Below the pieces are notes generated by a model. It was given only the letters and a program-made list of their open reading frames with translations. It was not told where the DNA came from and made no database searches. A DNA stretch of 59,576 nucleotides from Conus ventricosus. Taxonomy: Eukaryota; Mollusca; Gastropoda; Neogastropoda; Conidae. The DNA lies in assembly GCA_018398815.1 (NCBI GenBank), contig CM031618.1, forward strand, positions 51,897,757 to 51,957,332. Direction: 5' to 3'. The translations under genes were made by a program, and so were the position numbers. This document shows, one piece after another, positions 22,257 to 34,399 of the stretch (position 1 is its first letter; every line of letters begins with the position of its first letter).

Positions 22257-23815
22257 GTACTTCCCAGTTCCTTATAGAACAGGGAGTCCTTTAGAAAGGT
22301 GAACCGGGAAGAAATGCTGTCTGTGTGTCTGTCCGTTCTGTCCCTGTCCTGTCCGTCCTGTCTGTCTGTGTGTCCGTGGTCACAAATGGTTCCACGTCGC
22401 TCCAACAAAAAAACTAACTGGGCCGATCTTCTGAAAATTTGTAGGTAATCATTATGATCAAGGATGATGCCCGAGTTTAAGTTTACCGTTACAGAATGCC
22501 GTTACTAAACGGCTGTAACTCGGACGGCTGTAACGCTTTTTCTTCTCCATGGAATATCTCAGAAAGTACTTGGCCGGAAATCTTTGTGAAAATTAGCAGT
22601 TATGTTCACATTATGGGTGCTCGGATATGCCCGATGTTTTAGTTTCCCAGTATATAGGCCGTTTACTAACGGCTGTAACACGGCCTGTAACGGTTTTTCC
22701 TTCTCCATGGAATATCTCTAGAAAGTACTTGCTGATCTTTGTGAAAATTTTGTAGTATGGTTCATTATGGACTCGATGAATGCCCGATGTTTTGGTTTAC
22801 CCCTACGATATAATAGCCGTTACTAACGGCTTAACAGCCCTGTGCAACGGTTTTTTCTTCTTTTAAGGAATATCTCAAAAAGAACTGTGGCCGATCTATC
22901 TGAAATATTTGTAGGTATGTTCATTATGGGTGCTAGTAGTGCCCCATGTTTTAGTTTACCGTTACAAAAAACAAAGCCGTTACTAACGGCTGTAACGACT
23001 GCCAACGGTGTTATCCTCTTTATGAAGATCTCAGAAAGTGCTTGGCCGTCTTTGTGAAAAATAGTAGGTATGTTCATTATGGGTCAAGGATATGCTTCGA
23101 TGTTTTGTTTACCAGTTTACCAGGAGGAAACCAATGACAGAGCCGTTTATTAGAATATCTCAAAAGTACATGGCCGATCATTCTGAAAATTTGTAGTCAT
23201 GTTTTCATTGTGGTCCACGAAAATTGCCTGATATATATTAGTTTACCGGGTTATAGCCGTTGCAAACTGGCAGTTACGGCGTCGACGGACCTGCAAAACG
23301 TTTTTTCCACTTCTTAATGGAATATCTCAGAAAGTCACTTGGCGCCGATCTTTCTGAAAATTTGGTCTGTTATTTACAGTATGGGTCACGAAAATTGCCC
23401 GTGTTTTAGTTTAACCGTTATAGGCGTTAGTAAACGGCGGTAACGGCCTGGTAAAACCGTTTTTCTTTTTTCTAATAGAAATCTCAGAAAGCACTTGGCC
23501 ATCTTCTCCGAAAATTTGTAGGTATGTTTCATTATGGTCACGAATGATTGCCCGATGTTTAAGTTACCCTTATAGCCATTACTAACAGGCCCATAATGGT
23601 TTTCTTTCTCTTTGTGGAAAAATCCTCAGAAAGTTATTTGCCGATCTTTTCTGAAAAATTGTAAGTTGTTCATTATAGGTCCAACGAAAGCCGATGTTTA
23701 CCAGAATAAGTCATTACAAATAGCTCTTTACTAACGGTTACACCTGTCCAAGACGTTATTTTTTTCCTCTTTATGGAATACACACATGTAATTTTCAGGA
23801 TAAACTGGAAAGTAC
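22257..23815 (+). mobile_element. TIR-bounded element with a ~150-bp tandem core
   Basis: The left end reads GTACTTCCCAGTT, and the right end aactggaaagtac (23803-23815) is its inverted complement apart from one or two bases. The matching right end of copy B (37465-37476) is cleaner: aactgggagtac against gtactcccagtt. Inside are a head with tctgtccg motifs and then about eight diverged monomers of ~150 bp, each with ccgatctttctgaaaatttg, a gatgcccgatgttt block and a ttactaacggc palindromic end. No coding capacity is seen, so it would be non-autonomous. Unit text is noisy with single-base indels. Confidence 0.7.
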
Positions 23816-23840
23816 TTTATATGCTTTGCAACTTTGTTTT

Positions 23841-23896
23841 TTTTGGTGGTGGGGGGGGGGGGGGGGGGGTGGGGGGGGGGGGGGGGGGGGGGGGGT

Positions 23897-23952
<56 letters not shown>

Positions 23953-23980
23953 GGGGTGGGGGGTTGAGGGGTGGGGGGGT

Positions 23981-24028
<48 letters not shown>

Positions 24029-24053
24029 CGGGGGGGGGGGGGGGGGGGGGGGG
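23841..24053. repeat. Poly-G block 1
   Basis: About 210 bases are nearly pure G with scattered T and a single C. At the same place copy B has only ggtggtggggggga (37504-37517). Gly-rich plus-strand frames and the Pro-rich part of a 490-residue minus-strand frame derive from it. It is either a large expansion or an assembly artefact. Confidence 0.9.
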
Positions 24054-24141
24054 ATTTGAATCACATTGTTTGATTGATTATACATTGTTGCAATGTATGA
24101 GCAATCTGCATAATGTTCTGTAAATACTTGAAAATATTCAG

Positions 24142-24688
24142 GGGGGCGGAATAGCTCGTTTGGAGAAAATTGCGGCGCCCGACTCGTAATCTTGGTGATC
24201 CTGGGGTTGGCGGTTTCGAATCTCCGCCTGCCATTCGTTAACAGTTGGGGGGTGGCAGGGGAAGGGGGGGGTGGGGGGGGGGGGGGGGGGGGGGGGGAGG
24301 GGGGGGGGGGGTGGGGGGGGAGGGGTGTGGGGGGGGGGGGGAGGGGGGGGGGGGCGGTACAGGGGGGGGGGGGGGGAGGGGGGGTGGGGGGGGTGAGGAA
24401 GGGGGGGGGGGGGGGGGGGAGGGGGGGGGGGAGAGGGGGGGGGAGGGGGGGGACTTTTCCCCTCATAGGGGAAAGTTTCACATTGTTCTGACCTTCCGTT
24501 CCTCCCATACAGGAGCAGATAGGAGAGAGTCCTTCGAAATTTTGAGACCTATAACAACCCGAGGTTCCGTGAGTGAAAAGCACGCATAACATCTTACACA
24601 CACATAAAATCCCAATCCGCCACCACCAACATCGGAAGAGAAAGAGCCATTTGACCGTTGGTATGGACGACGAACTTACAACATAGCA
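24142..24688 (+). mobile_element. tRNA-Thr-derived SINE, copy 1, 5' part (split by the foldback)
   Basis: The head has a degraded A-box (aatagctcgtttggagaaa), an anticodon-like loop ctCGTaa (Thr-CGT type) and a B-box gtttcgaatc. The body holds poly-G block 2 (about 24246-24452) where copy B has just caggggac. The SINE is interrupted at acatagca (24681-24688) and resumes at 29629. Confidence 0.75.
24246..24452. repeat. Poly-G block 2, inside SINE copy 1
   Basis: About 205 bases are mostly G with A, T and a C. The other two SINE copies have four to six G here (37677-37682; 52457-52462). Confidence 0.9.
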
Positions 24689-25452
24689 AATGAAACAAAC
24701 TGCCGGCGTTACTAAACCACGACAAAAAAGCAGAAGAAGCACACAAAACAAAGTGTGAAGTAACGACGATTTTAATGCACGACACAAACAGACAAGAAAT
24801 TTTCGGCAAAATTGCCTCCTCAGGCGACAAACAAAAACAAGGTCCAGACAAAAAACACAGGGCACAATACATCCTCCTTTTTGAAGCCAAGTGGTGAATA
24901 AGTCAACAAGGGACAGTGGGAGAAGGGTGAAGAGGGGTTCGAGGAATAGGGCCCGAAAAAAGGGTAAGTAAAGTGAGGAGGAGGAAAAAATAGAGGGAGA
25001 AGAGAGAGAAAAGAGAGAGAGAGAAGAGAGAGAGAGGAGAAGGGGGGGGAAAAAGGAAAGGGGGGGGAAAGAGTGGGGAGAGACAGAGAGAGAATGAATA
25101 GAGAAGGGTGGAGAAATAAGAAGAGAGAAGAGGAGGGGGGAAGAGAGTAGTGGAGGGGGGGTGTGATTGGTATTAGTGGGAGTGTTGCATAGGAATGAAA
25201 ATGAACAAAGAAAGCACAATAAGTAAGATACAATATACTCGATAAAAAAGGCATTTTTAAATGACAAAGGGGGGGGGGGGGGGGGAGAAGGAGAGTGAGT
25301 GGAAGGGGGGGAGGGTGTGATGGTAAGCTAAGAAGTAAGTGGGTGTGTAGCATTATGAAAGAAATAACTAAGAGAAAGAGCACAATTATACGATACAAAC
25401 TACTCGAAAAAAAGCAATTTTACATGACAAGGGTGGGTGGGGGGGGGGGGGT

Positions 25453-25484
<32 letters not shown>

Positions 25485-25497
25485 GGGGGGGGGGGGG

Positions 25498-25532
<35 letters not shown>

Positions 25533-26034
25533 GGGGGGGGGGGGGGGGGGGAGGGGGGGGGGGGGGGGGGGTGGGGGGGGGGGGGGGGGGGGGGTGGGGG
25601 GGGAGAGACGGGTGGGTCAGCCGCCTAAAGCATTGCCAACAAGTCTGACCCAGGTAGGTGTCCCTAACCCAATCTCTCAAGGGTGAGAGGTGGAAAACCG
25701 AACGGAGAACCCAGGAAAAACCCACTAAGCCAACGCAGCTAAGAGCTGCAAGGCTCAACCCCCTCCACAACAACACGAAAAAAAAAAAAAATAAAAAAAA
25801 AAAAAAAAAAGCAAAGCACATTAACTTGCCCTGCCGGGCAAAACCACCTCACACACACAAACACACAACACCAACAAAAGTGCGCGCGCCGCGCGAACAA
25901 ACTACGCACGCACACATATACAAAACCCAATATATGCACACATTGCTTTTCCTCTTGTTTCATTTCATCATATCAACACACCCACAGACATACCATCACA
26001 CAACAACACCTCCCCCCTTCACTCAACTCTCCTT

Positions 26035-26700
26035 CTTCTTCCCCCGTCTACCCCTCCCCCCCCCCCCCCGCCCCCATTGTCCATTGAAAAATGCCTTTTC
26101 GAGTATATTTATCTTACTTATTGTGCTTTCTCCTTGTTCATTTTCATTCATATGCAACTCTCCACTAACATACCATCACATGACACCTCACCCCTCCACG
26201 CACTCACCTTCCCCTCCTCTACTCATCCTTATTCTCCACCCTTCCTCTACTATATCCATTCTCTCTCTGTCCTCTCCCCCTCTCTTTCACCCTCCCCCCC
26301 CCTCTCTCTCGCATCTCTCCTCTCTCTTTCTCATTCTCTCTCTCTCTCTCTCCCTCTCTCTCTTTTTTTTCCTCCTCCTCACTTTACTCCTACCCTTTTC
26401 CCTTCTCTCGTCCCTATTCCACTTCCTCGAACACTACTCACCCTCTCCAATCCACTGTCCCTCTGCTCACTTCATTCACCACATCGGTGTCGGCGTCACA
26501 AGGGGAGTATTTGGTGCATGTTTTTTGTCTGTACCTTTTTTTTGTTTGTCGCTGAGAAGGCATTTTTGCCGAAAATTCTTGACCAGTTTTGTGTCGTGCA
26601 TGTATAAATCGTCGTTACATTCACGACATTGTTTTTGTGTGCTCTTTCTGCTTTTTTGTCGTGTTTTCAGTAACGCCCGCATTTTGTTTCATATTTGCAA
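26035..26700 (+). repeat. Extra partial right-arm copy inside the foldback
   Basis: The order of blocks (C-run, aaaatgccttttcgagtata, CT-rich region, ggggagtattt, gaaggcatttttgccgaaaa, ttttttgtcgtg, gtttcat) matches the outer right arm (28740-29628). It also runs a little further, ending agtaacgcccgcattttgtt, the inverted complement of the left-arm terminus. The foldback may therefore be a composite of two nested elements. Confidence 0.65.
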
Positions 26701-27605
26701 AATGCATAACCCGTATACCCTTCCTCAGTTCTTGAGCTCCGCGCAGAATTTTGTCTCTGATATTAACTCTGTCTTAAAACGTAAAAGCCCTTGAAATGGA
26801 AACAGTTTTCTTCCTTGATCGCCAACTTCTACCCCCCGAAGACATCATTGGATTCGAGCACTCCAAAAGTCCATCTCATTCGCCCCTCCTCCACAAGCTC
26901 TGAATAGAACCCAAACCCCAGGAATCAGACCCATACAGACCCGGTTGTCACCTGCTCTAAAAACCCACCCTACAGTCGCACCAGGTCCCGCAAAATTCTC
27001 CGAACCAACCCCCCCTGGAAGATCCTTCAGGCTTGTGCCTCAGTGCCCACTCAGCTTAGGAATTTTTTTCCCAGCCCCCCTAGTTTTGCTGACAAACGGG
27101 ACAAGAATATCCGTTGACTTTCTGTGCGATCCAATCTCCCAGCCTCACAGAAACGTCAATCTTCTGTAGCAACAAGCCCATGTAATCTGCCCAACGGTGC
27201 AAGATCTGCCCCTTCATCTGCACTGGCCATTGAAGTGAAAAGGACCCATTCACGCATTGAACTGTCTCCAAATTCTTCAACTTTCAAACTGCCAAACCAC
27301 TAAACTTGGTCTACATCATCCAACGCACCGTTTGTTTTCCAAACTTTAACAATCGCGAGACCACGCACTTTGACTGGTCAGATTCAAGGAACACCTCGCT
27401 GACAAATCAAATAAAAACGGACAAACCAGTAATCCAAGAAGCACTTCAAACCTCACCCAGCCATTCCGCGCACAAGCAAGAGTGAAGGGTTGGTTGGTGG
27501 CTCATAAAACAGTGACTCTAGAGACAGGAAGGATTGGAGTCTTCACCTGATACAAAACGGCACGCAGAAATCCAGCTGGCATGAATGAAAAAGCCTAGTA
27601 ATTTT
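26701..27605. other. Foldback interior, unique part
   Basis: This is moderately GC-rich DNA with no long frame and no domain recognised; the two frames of 66-74 residues are not convincing. If the element ever had a gene, its remnant would be here. Confidence 0.3.
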
Positions 27606-27611
27606 CTGTGT

Positions 27612-27616
27612 ACCTT

Positions 27617-27655
<39 letters not shown>
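27612..27655. repeat. Poly-T run
   Basis: About 44 consecutive T, followed by ctttcgcccgagacaatg. It could mark a poly-A tail of a minus-strand retroposed sequence or be an assembly feature. Confidence 0.7.
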
Positions 27656-27954
27656 CTTTCGCCCGAGACAATGCAGGTGACCAATGACTTATATTCCCTT
27701 TCCCTCCTTTCCCTTTAATACTACCCCGTGCATGGTTGGTCTTTTTCTATAGACGAGTGAGACCACCTAAATCCAGGCCCCGACAATTCCAAACCCACCA
27801 GACAGCTAACGACTACCTGGAAAACAATTGCGGACGCCCGTCCTCTACTTTTAAGCCAAGGGAGCGACCGTGTGGCTCGAGCCAACACCGACCATGACCG
27901 ACACCGGAAAAAGACACCACCATACCTTGGAACCAGACGTGGCCGTCCGCTTCC

Positions 27955-28325
27955 CCCCTTGGCTTGCGGCCGGTCCAGCCTGTTGACCCTCTGAGGAAAG
28001 CTGCAAGCTCGGCTTGGACAAGCGCGTCACAGTGCCTTCGCCTCCGCCCCTGGTTGCGGTTGCCTTCTACGCTCTGTTTGATTTGAGAGTTTGACCCATC
28101 TGAGAGAAAAGCCCTGCAAGCTTCGCTATGGGACAAGCGCGTCACAGTGGCCTTCGCCTTCCCTGTTGGCGGCCGTCAGCTGTTTGACCCTCTGAGGAAA
28201 AGCTGCAAGCTCGGCTTGAACAGAGCGCGTCACAGTGGCCTTCGCCTTCCCTGGTTTTGCGCCGTCACTGTTGAACCCTCTGAGAAAGCTGCAAGCTCGG
28301 CTTGGACAGAGCGCGTTCACAGTTA
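27955..28325 (+). repeat. Tandem repeat of ~87 bp, four copies, inside the foldback
   Basis: The motif gaccctctgagg, followed by aagctgcaagctcggcttgg and gcgcgtcacagt, recurs with gcgcgt at about 28022, 28137, 28225 and 28312. The last three intervals are 87-88 bases and the first is longer. Confidence 0.8.
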
Positions 28326-29628
28326 CACCCCATTTATTTCCCCATTGTACGTTACCCACTCCCCCCCACCCTCCCCCACCACCCCCCCCCCCCCCCCCCA
28401 TGGTGCACGCTTATTGGGGCGTGTATATGTGTGTCGTGCGCGGTTTTGTTTTGTTCGCGCGCGCGCGCACTACTTTGTGCGTGTGGTGTTGTGTGTATGT
28501 GGTTTTGCCCCGGCAATTGCTTTTTTTTTTTTTTTTTTTTTTTTTTCCGTGTGTGTGGGGGGGAGCCTTGCATCCTTAGCTGCTCTGGCTAGTGGGTTTT
28601 TTTCTCGGTTCTTTCTCCCGTTTTCCCCCAACTCTCTCACTACCCCTTGGTCTTGGTAGGGCAACCTACCCCTTTGGGTCCAGACTTGGGTCTGATGCTT
28701 TAGCGCTGACCCACCTTCTCCCTCCCCCCGCCCCCCCCCACCCCCCTTGTCCATTAAAAATGCATTTTTCGGAGTATATTGATGTACTTACTAAATTGTG
28801 CTTTCTCTTGATCATTTTCATTCATAATGCAACACACCCACGTACATACCATCAACAAAACCCTCCCCCTCCACCTCACACTCCTTCTCTCTCCCCCCCC
28901 CCCCCCCCACCCCCCTTCATATCCCCCCCCACCCCCCCCCCCCCCCACCCCCTTTGTCATTAAAAATGCCTTTTCGAGTAATTGTATCTACTTATTGTGC
29001 CTTTACTCTTGTCCATTCACTTCATATGCAACACTTCTTCTTACGCCCACTACATACCTTCACAACAGACACACCCTCACCCCCTCTCCCACGCACACTC
29101 CTCCCTCCTCTCTCTCTCTTATTCTCCACCAATCCTCCTCTTCCATTCTCTCCTCTGTCTCTCCCCTGCTCTTTCCCCCTTCCCCCCCCCTCTCTCCTCT
29201 CTCTCCTCCATCCTCTCTCTCTCCTCTTCACTCCTCATACTCTCTCCTCTCTGCTCTCTCTCTCTCACTCTCTCCTCACATCCAATCTCCCTCTCTCTTT
29301 TTTTTCCTCCTCCTCCTTAACTTCTAACTCAATAATTACACAAAAAACCCCTTTTTCCTCGTGCCCTATTCTCGAACTCCTACTCACCCTCTCTTCTTCC
29401 ACACCTGTCCCCTTTCCCTCGTCTACTTCATTCACCACTTCGGCCTTCACAAGATAGGGGAGTATTAGTGCATGTTATTGTCTGTACCTTTTTTTTGTTT
29501 TCGCTGAGGAAGGCAAAAAATTTTTGCCGAAAATTTCTTGTCCTGTTTTGTGCGTTTGCATTAAATCGACGTTACTTCAACACTTTTTTTGTGTCTCTTT
29601 CTGCTTTTTTTTTTGTCACGTTACAAAC

Positions 29629-29866
29629 ACATAGCATGGCATCACTCGTGGCATGCGTGAAAAATCGAAAGAAGAAAGAGTGTTAAATAAAAATGAACGA
29701 TAGTGACTGCATGACACGAGTAACGACTAGATGAAAGCGCCAACAGAGCAGCTCTTCATCGGCTCTACCTATGTAGGGTACCTGTTAGTGTAAACGAGAA
29801 TGCCGATTTGTAAAACACTTAAGCTTGGTCTGAGAACCCGGATAGGCGCTATATATGTACTCTCTT
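29629..29866 (+). mobile_element. tRNA-Thr-derived SINE, copy 1, 3' part
   Basis: It continues the SINE after the second acatagca, with tgacacgagtaacgac, aagcgcc and cagctcttcatcggct blocks. The ending is ataggcgctatatatgta, a tail of the kind shared by many LINE-mobilised SINEs. Confidence 0.75.
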
Positions 29867-30594
29867 AAAAATTAGAAAAAAAAAAGTATATAATTATAAC
29901 TGCATTGCGTAGGGGAAAACACAGCCCAACTCTCTCTCTAAAAAGCGCTCTTATTGATGAAAATAACTATATGTAACCAAATGTGATGTTCAGTATGTTA
30001 TTTTTTTCAAAAGAATCTGAACGTTTTTGTGTGTGTGACATAATGGAGAAATGGCAGAAATTTAATATACGATGCTAGGAAGTTTTTGAAGTGTACACAG
30101 AAATGTAAGAAAAATTATTTCGTCAACACCCCAAGGACCCAGTGGGTCCTGGGTGGAACAAACAGAAAAAGATCACCGTCCTTAACCCAAATGCCCAGTG
30201 TCTACCTATGGCAAGAAGAAAAAAAAAGTAGGTCAGCATCATGATAAAGTAAATCTGGTTGATGATCCTCATTAGTAGGCTCGAAATGTACCTCTAAACC
30301 AAATTTCATAAATATCTTGCAGTTAAAACATATCTTGGGCCTCTGAGGGTTCATGTTGTCCCAATTACTTAGTTTTTTTCCTTCATCGGAAGCGTTACAT
30401 GCTTTAAGGCATGAACATGTTCTATTTCGACGTCATATTACTACAGTTTCTTCCGACCTTTAAACTGACTGTATCGCATGAACATAATAACAACGATAAC
30501 GGCCCATGATTACTTCAAAATGAATATCCCTCATATGTTTACTCTATGTTAGAAAGTGGACCTGTTGCACCAAAAAAATCTCCATGATCAAAAC
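29867..30594. other. Duplicated unique spacer, copy A
   Basis: The spacer aligns with 38096-38815 and includes a tandem-like pair of motifs ccaaggacccagtggg (30132) and ccaaatgcccagtg (30187). No gene is seen. Several stretches over 100 bases are nearly identical between the copies (30230-30350 against 38450-38575). Confidence 0.6.
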
Positions 30595-31401
30595 AAACAA
30601 ACAAACTTATTTGCATGGAGAGTGCGGTGGTGGAGGCGCTTGTCTTGGAAGGAATGGACCAGTAACGGAAATTTTGTAATATTACTCAGCCGGTAAACTG
30701 CCGATTTGTTTAATTAACTAATAACACTTCGCTTCTGCCCCACCCGAATCCACCAGTTCCCCCCCCCCCCCCTGCCTTCGCTCCCACCTCTCCCTCCCGC
30801 CCCACTGCAAAGCGCATGCGCGAGGAAAAAAAAAGGGGGGCGCAATTACAGCCGCCATTGTGATCATGGCTGGTTGTTTTGCCGAACAAGATGGCGGCTA
30901 GCTTGTCCACAAAGCAGGATGCTGTGATTATCCCCCCACTATGAAATCTGTCGATCGCTCTCGGTGAGGTCTGAATGGTGCAAAGCGTGAGGCTTTTGTT
31001 GTAACAGTGTAACGGTTTTACTGTAAGAGGATGCAAATTTCGCCTCTTCCCTCCCTCCCCCCCCCCCCCCCCCCCCCCCCCAATCCTCCTTTCCGCCCCC
31101 CCCCCCCCCCCCCCTCACTCGCCTTTTTTCCCCCGATGCGGGCGTGCCATATTGACAGTCAGCCAAGTTCGTTGTTTTGTTTCGTTAATAACGGATCATG
31201 GTGACCTGAAAATTGTCCGGCTGTGTTTTGCTTGGATTGGAAACAGATGACAAGGAAAGATGAACAGGAATTCGGTGGGTACAAAACAAGAATGTTGTGG
31301 ATAGATTCATGAAGTTGGTTGAAAATCAAATCAAATCACACACACACACACCACACACACACAACACACACACACACACACACACGTCCCAAACGGACAT
31401 G

Positions 31402-31463
<62 letters not shown>

Positions 31464-31620
31464 AGAGACTCGTACATGCATACACACACACATTCATACA
31501 TACTTGACTCAAGGGCAGCAAGTGTGACAATCCTCACGCCACGGTTATGAATCCTATCGAATTCCAAGTTTGAAAGGGAGGGTGAGAGTCCATGGGAAGT
31601 CTACGGGAGATAATTATTGT
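30595..31620 (+). repeat. Complex repeat unit R1, copy A
   Basis: The unit begins with gtggaggcgcttgtcttgga and runs through a C-run, a ggggcgcaattacagccgcc block, a diverged middle, a gaaagatgaacaggaa block and a (CA)n to ttgactcaagggcagcaag. These blocks recur in the same order in the units at 46-59 kb. Confidence 0.75.
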
Positions 31621-32929
31621 CAGAAGAAGTACTTGTGCGTCACATGCACTGTTTAAAAAAGCAGTAGGTTCCACCATGACTAGAGCCATTCTGTGCGTTT
31701 AGCTCTTCTCTCTGATTTCATTCCACGAGGAAAAAGTGCACATATCTTTGAAACAAAGTGAAAGTGACTACTGGCAAAATGATAACTAGAAATAATTTAC
31801 CGCACCCAATCTTTTCATTGCACAGAACTTACTCTATGCTGTCTCGGGCTTCATATTTCTTTCTCCTTTTTTTTCTTTCACAGTGTCAAAAGCCATAAGT
31901 TGTGAAAGGATAAAAAGATGTAATCGCATCCTAGCTACACAGCTACTGTATTGCATGAACAAAATATGGAGAGAAAAAAAAAATGCCATGCATGTACTTT
32001 TTGTCGAGTGAAAAAAAAAATTCAGTTCACCAGGAACATAAGAATCTGAATCTTTTGAATCGGATGTTTTCCTATTCGAATGAAAAGCAAAAACGACACG
32101 TTGATAATGCATCATTGCATACGGACTATAGCAGTAGTGACGCTTGGCCTATATTGAAATGGGAAGAAACAGACATGCATAAAACTAACTCAAGCGGCTG
32201 ATCGCCATATGCTTAACTCGTAACAATTTAGTTGCAAAGCGAGACGACTGCAGGCGGAAATCTAAACAAATGTGAACTAAATGTTAGCGAACCGCCCAGA
32301 GAAACGTGGACAAACGAGTCACAAGACAAAACACGACGCGTTTCGACCTCTTAGGTTTTCTTCAGGCAAGAAACAATTAAACAAATAGGGCAATGAAAAT
32401 GAACGAGTTAGTCACTTTGCTTGATCTCTTCAGCGCAAGGTAGGCGTTGAATGAAAACGACGCTGTTAGAAGGGAGATAATGTGTGAGTAAAGGTAGTAA
32501 TGGTGATAATTATATTACTGATAGGAATACTAATAAAGGTCAAAATATTGAAATAATAAATTAAGACAGGATTACTACTACTTTTGGTGATAATAAGGCA
32601 ATAGCAGTTGTAGTATGGGAAAAAGCGTTTTCATTATTATTTCTATTTATTTATACTATTATCTTATTATTTTTCATTTATTTATTTATTCATTTATTAT
32701 TACTATTATTTTTATTTTCTTAGTTTTTTTTCTTCGAATTTGTTTTCTTGCAACTTATGTTTCATTTTTTTCTTGAATTTATTTATTATGATTATCATAA
32801 AATTGTATTTTCTAACTATAATATATTTCTGTACTTTACCTTCACACTAGTTGTTAGCAGTATCATCAGTAACACTATTGTTAGTATTGATCTTACCACC
32901 ACTAGCATTAACATCCGCATCGCCACTAA
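31621..32929. other. Spacer between complex repeat units, copy A
   Basis: AT-rich, aligned with 41705-43075 of copy B. At 32270-32370 it holds a minus-strand copy of a ~100-bp stem-loop repeat that is also at 52262-52357 (+) and 42345-42500 (-). No gene is seen. Confidence 0.5.
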
Positions 32930-33748
32930 AAACTGTTGCCACGGCAACCATGCTGTTTAAGAATCCTTTAACCCACTCTCCTTTTTCCCATACTACAACT
33001 GCTTGCCTTATTATCTTTAAGATTCGTAACAATTTCTTCTACCTTCGCCAACCCCCTATCCATATTTCCATCCTTTCCCTCCACCTCTCCGTCCCACCCC
33101 AAAGGGGACGCAATTACTGCCGCTGCCGTGACGCTAATTATAGCTCACGAGATGCTAGCAATCAGAAGAGGAGGGTGCTAACCTGTCTCGCACAACGGCA
33201 CCTGTCTATGTACTAGGGGGCTGTTGTGTGGTGAGGAAAACTGCTTCAGGTCAGGTAACGGGCTTAACCGGGTGATGCAAGGTTCCTCTAGTTTTGATTC
33301 AGGGGTAATCTATGAAATCATCTGTGTTGTGTTGTCTGTAGAGTTTTGCTCTTCAATTGTTTGTAACAGATCGTGAAGGCCGTGAATGGGGTCGTCCATT
33401 TGCGTGTGTGTGTGTGAATGACTAATACATAATTAGAAAGATGAACGGAATGATATGTCAGTAGAGTGAGTGAGTACCAAATACAAAATAATGGCGAAGC
33501 AGAAAAAAGAAGAACTAATAAAACAAAGAATCAGAAACAACAACAACAGCAACAGCAAACAACAACCACAACAACACACACACACACACACACACACAGA
33601 CGCGCGCGCGCGCGCGCGCGCAGCGCTGCGCGTCTGTGGTGTGTGTGTGTGTGTGAGTGTGTGTGTGTGTGTAAGATGCATATTCTCTCTCTCTCTCCTC
33701 TCCTCTCCTCTCTCTCTCTCCTCTCTCTCTCCTCTCTCTCACACACAC

Positions 33749-33781
<33 letters not shown>

Positions 33782-33906
33782 CACACACACACATATAAAT
33801 ATATATCTATATATCTATCTATCATCTATCTATAATATACATAAAATATATATATATATATATAATATATAAAATATATATATTATATATATATATATAT
33901 ATATTA

Positions 33907-33937
<31 letters not shown>

Positions 33938-33960
33938 GTGATTAATGTCCCTGGGACAGA
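32930..33960 (+). repeat. Complex repeat unit R2, copy A, with a microsatellite core
   Basis: aaaggggacgcaattactgc followed by cgctgccgtgacgcta matches the equivalent block of other units, as does taacagatcgtgaaggc. The microsatellites between 33570 and 33930 comprise (CA)n, a 20-base alternating gc tract (33600-33620), (GT)n, (CT)n and (TA)n. Confidence 0.7.
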
Positions 33961-34399
33961 CCTTTGTAAGGTCGATATATTGGGAATTTTGTATGAGTCT
34001 TTTTTGTTGTTGTTGTTGTTGTTGTTGTTTTTATCTCTGCTCTTTATGTGCGTTTATAGCGTAGAGTTTATTTTTTCTTAGTAAAAAGAGTAGTTGTCTT
34101 CACAAATTTGATATTGTTATGCCATAATTCTTACTTTCTAGTGATAGTGTTATTGTCTTGTTCTTTCCCACTCATATTATTTCACTAAGTGTACACACTC
34201 ATAAAATCAGTAATGATGACTTGTGAACTGATTTCCAAAGTAACGCTGTACAATTTATATCAATGGTACATGAGCGACAGTTGTTTTAGATATTACTCAT
34301 TATTTTCTCTTTCACGAGTTGTGTATGATAAATTTCTCCAGTGCGAATCACTCTTTTCCTGTGTATTATTTAAAAGCGGATTTTTGAATCAACAACCTC

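Larger units (their letters stand above)
24689..29628. mobile_element. 4.94 kb foldback element with ~1.2 kb inverted arms, inserted in a SINE
   Basis: The insert is flanked by acatagca on both sides (24681-24688 and 29629-29636). Copy B of the duplication has the uninterrupted SINE there (37866-37873), a natural empty site. The left arm (24689-25925) and right arm (28405-29628) are inverted complements through several landmarks: a gaaaaattttcggc stem-loop block, a CT/GA-rich block, two ~170-bp subrepeats with cgagtatattt, a G- or C-run, a gtgggtcagc block and a gcgcgcgc block. The outermost ~20 bases do not match, so one end may be trimmed. No transposase is recognised. Confidence 0.75.

Noticed and set aside
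23795..25267. 490-residue minus-strand open frame
   Set aside because: Mostly poly-Pro from the poly-G blocks and Ser/Leu/Pro runs from the GA-rich arm of the foldback; no domain, and copy B lacks most of it.
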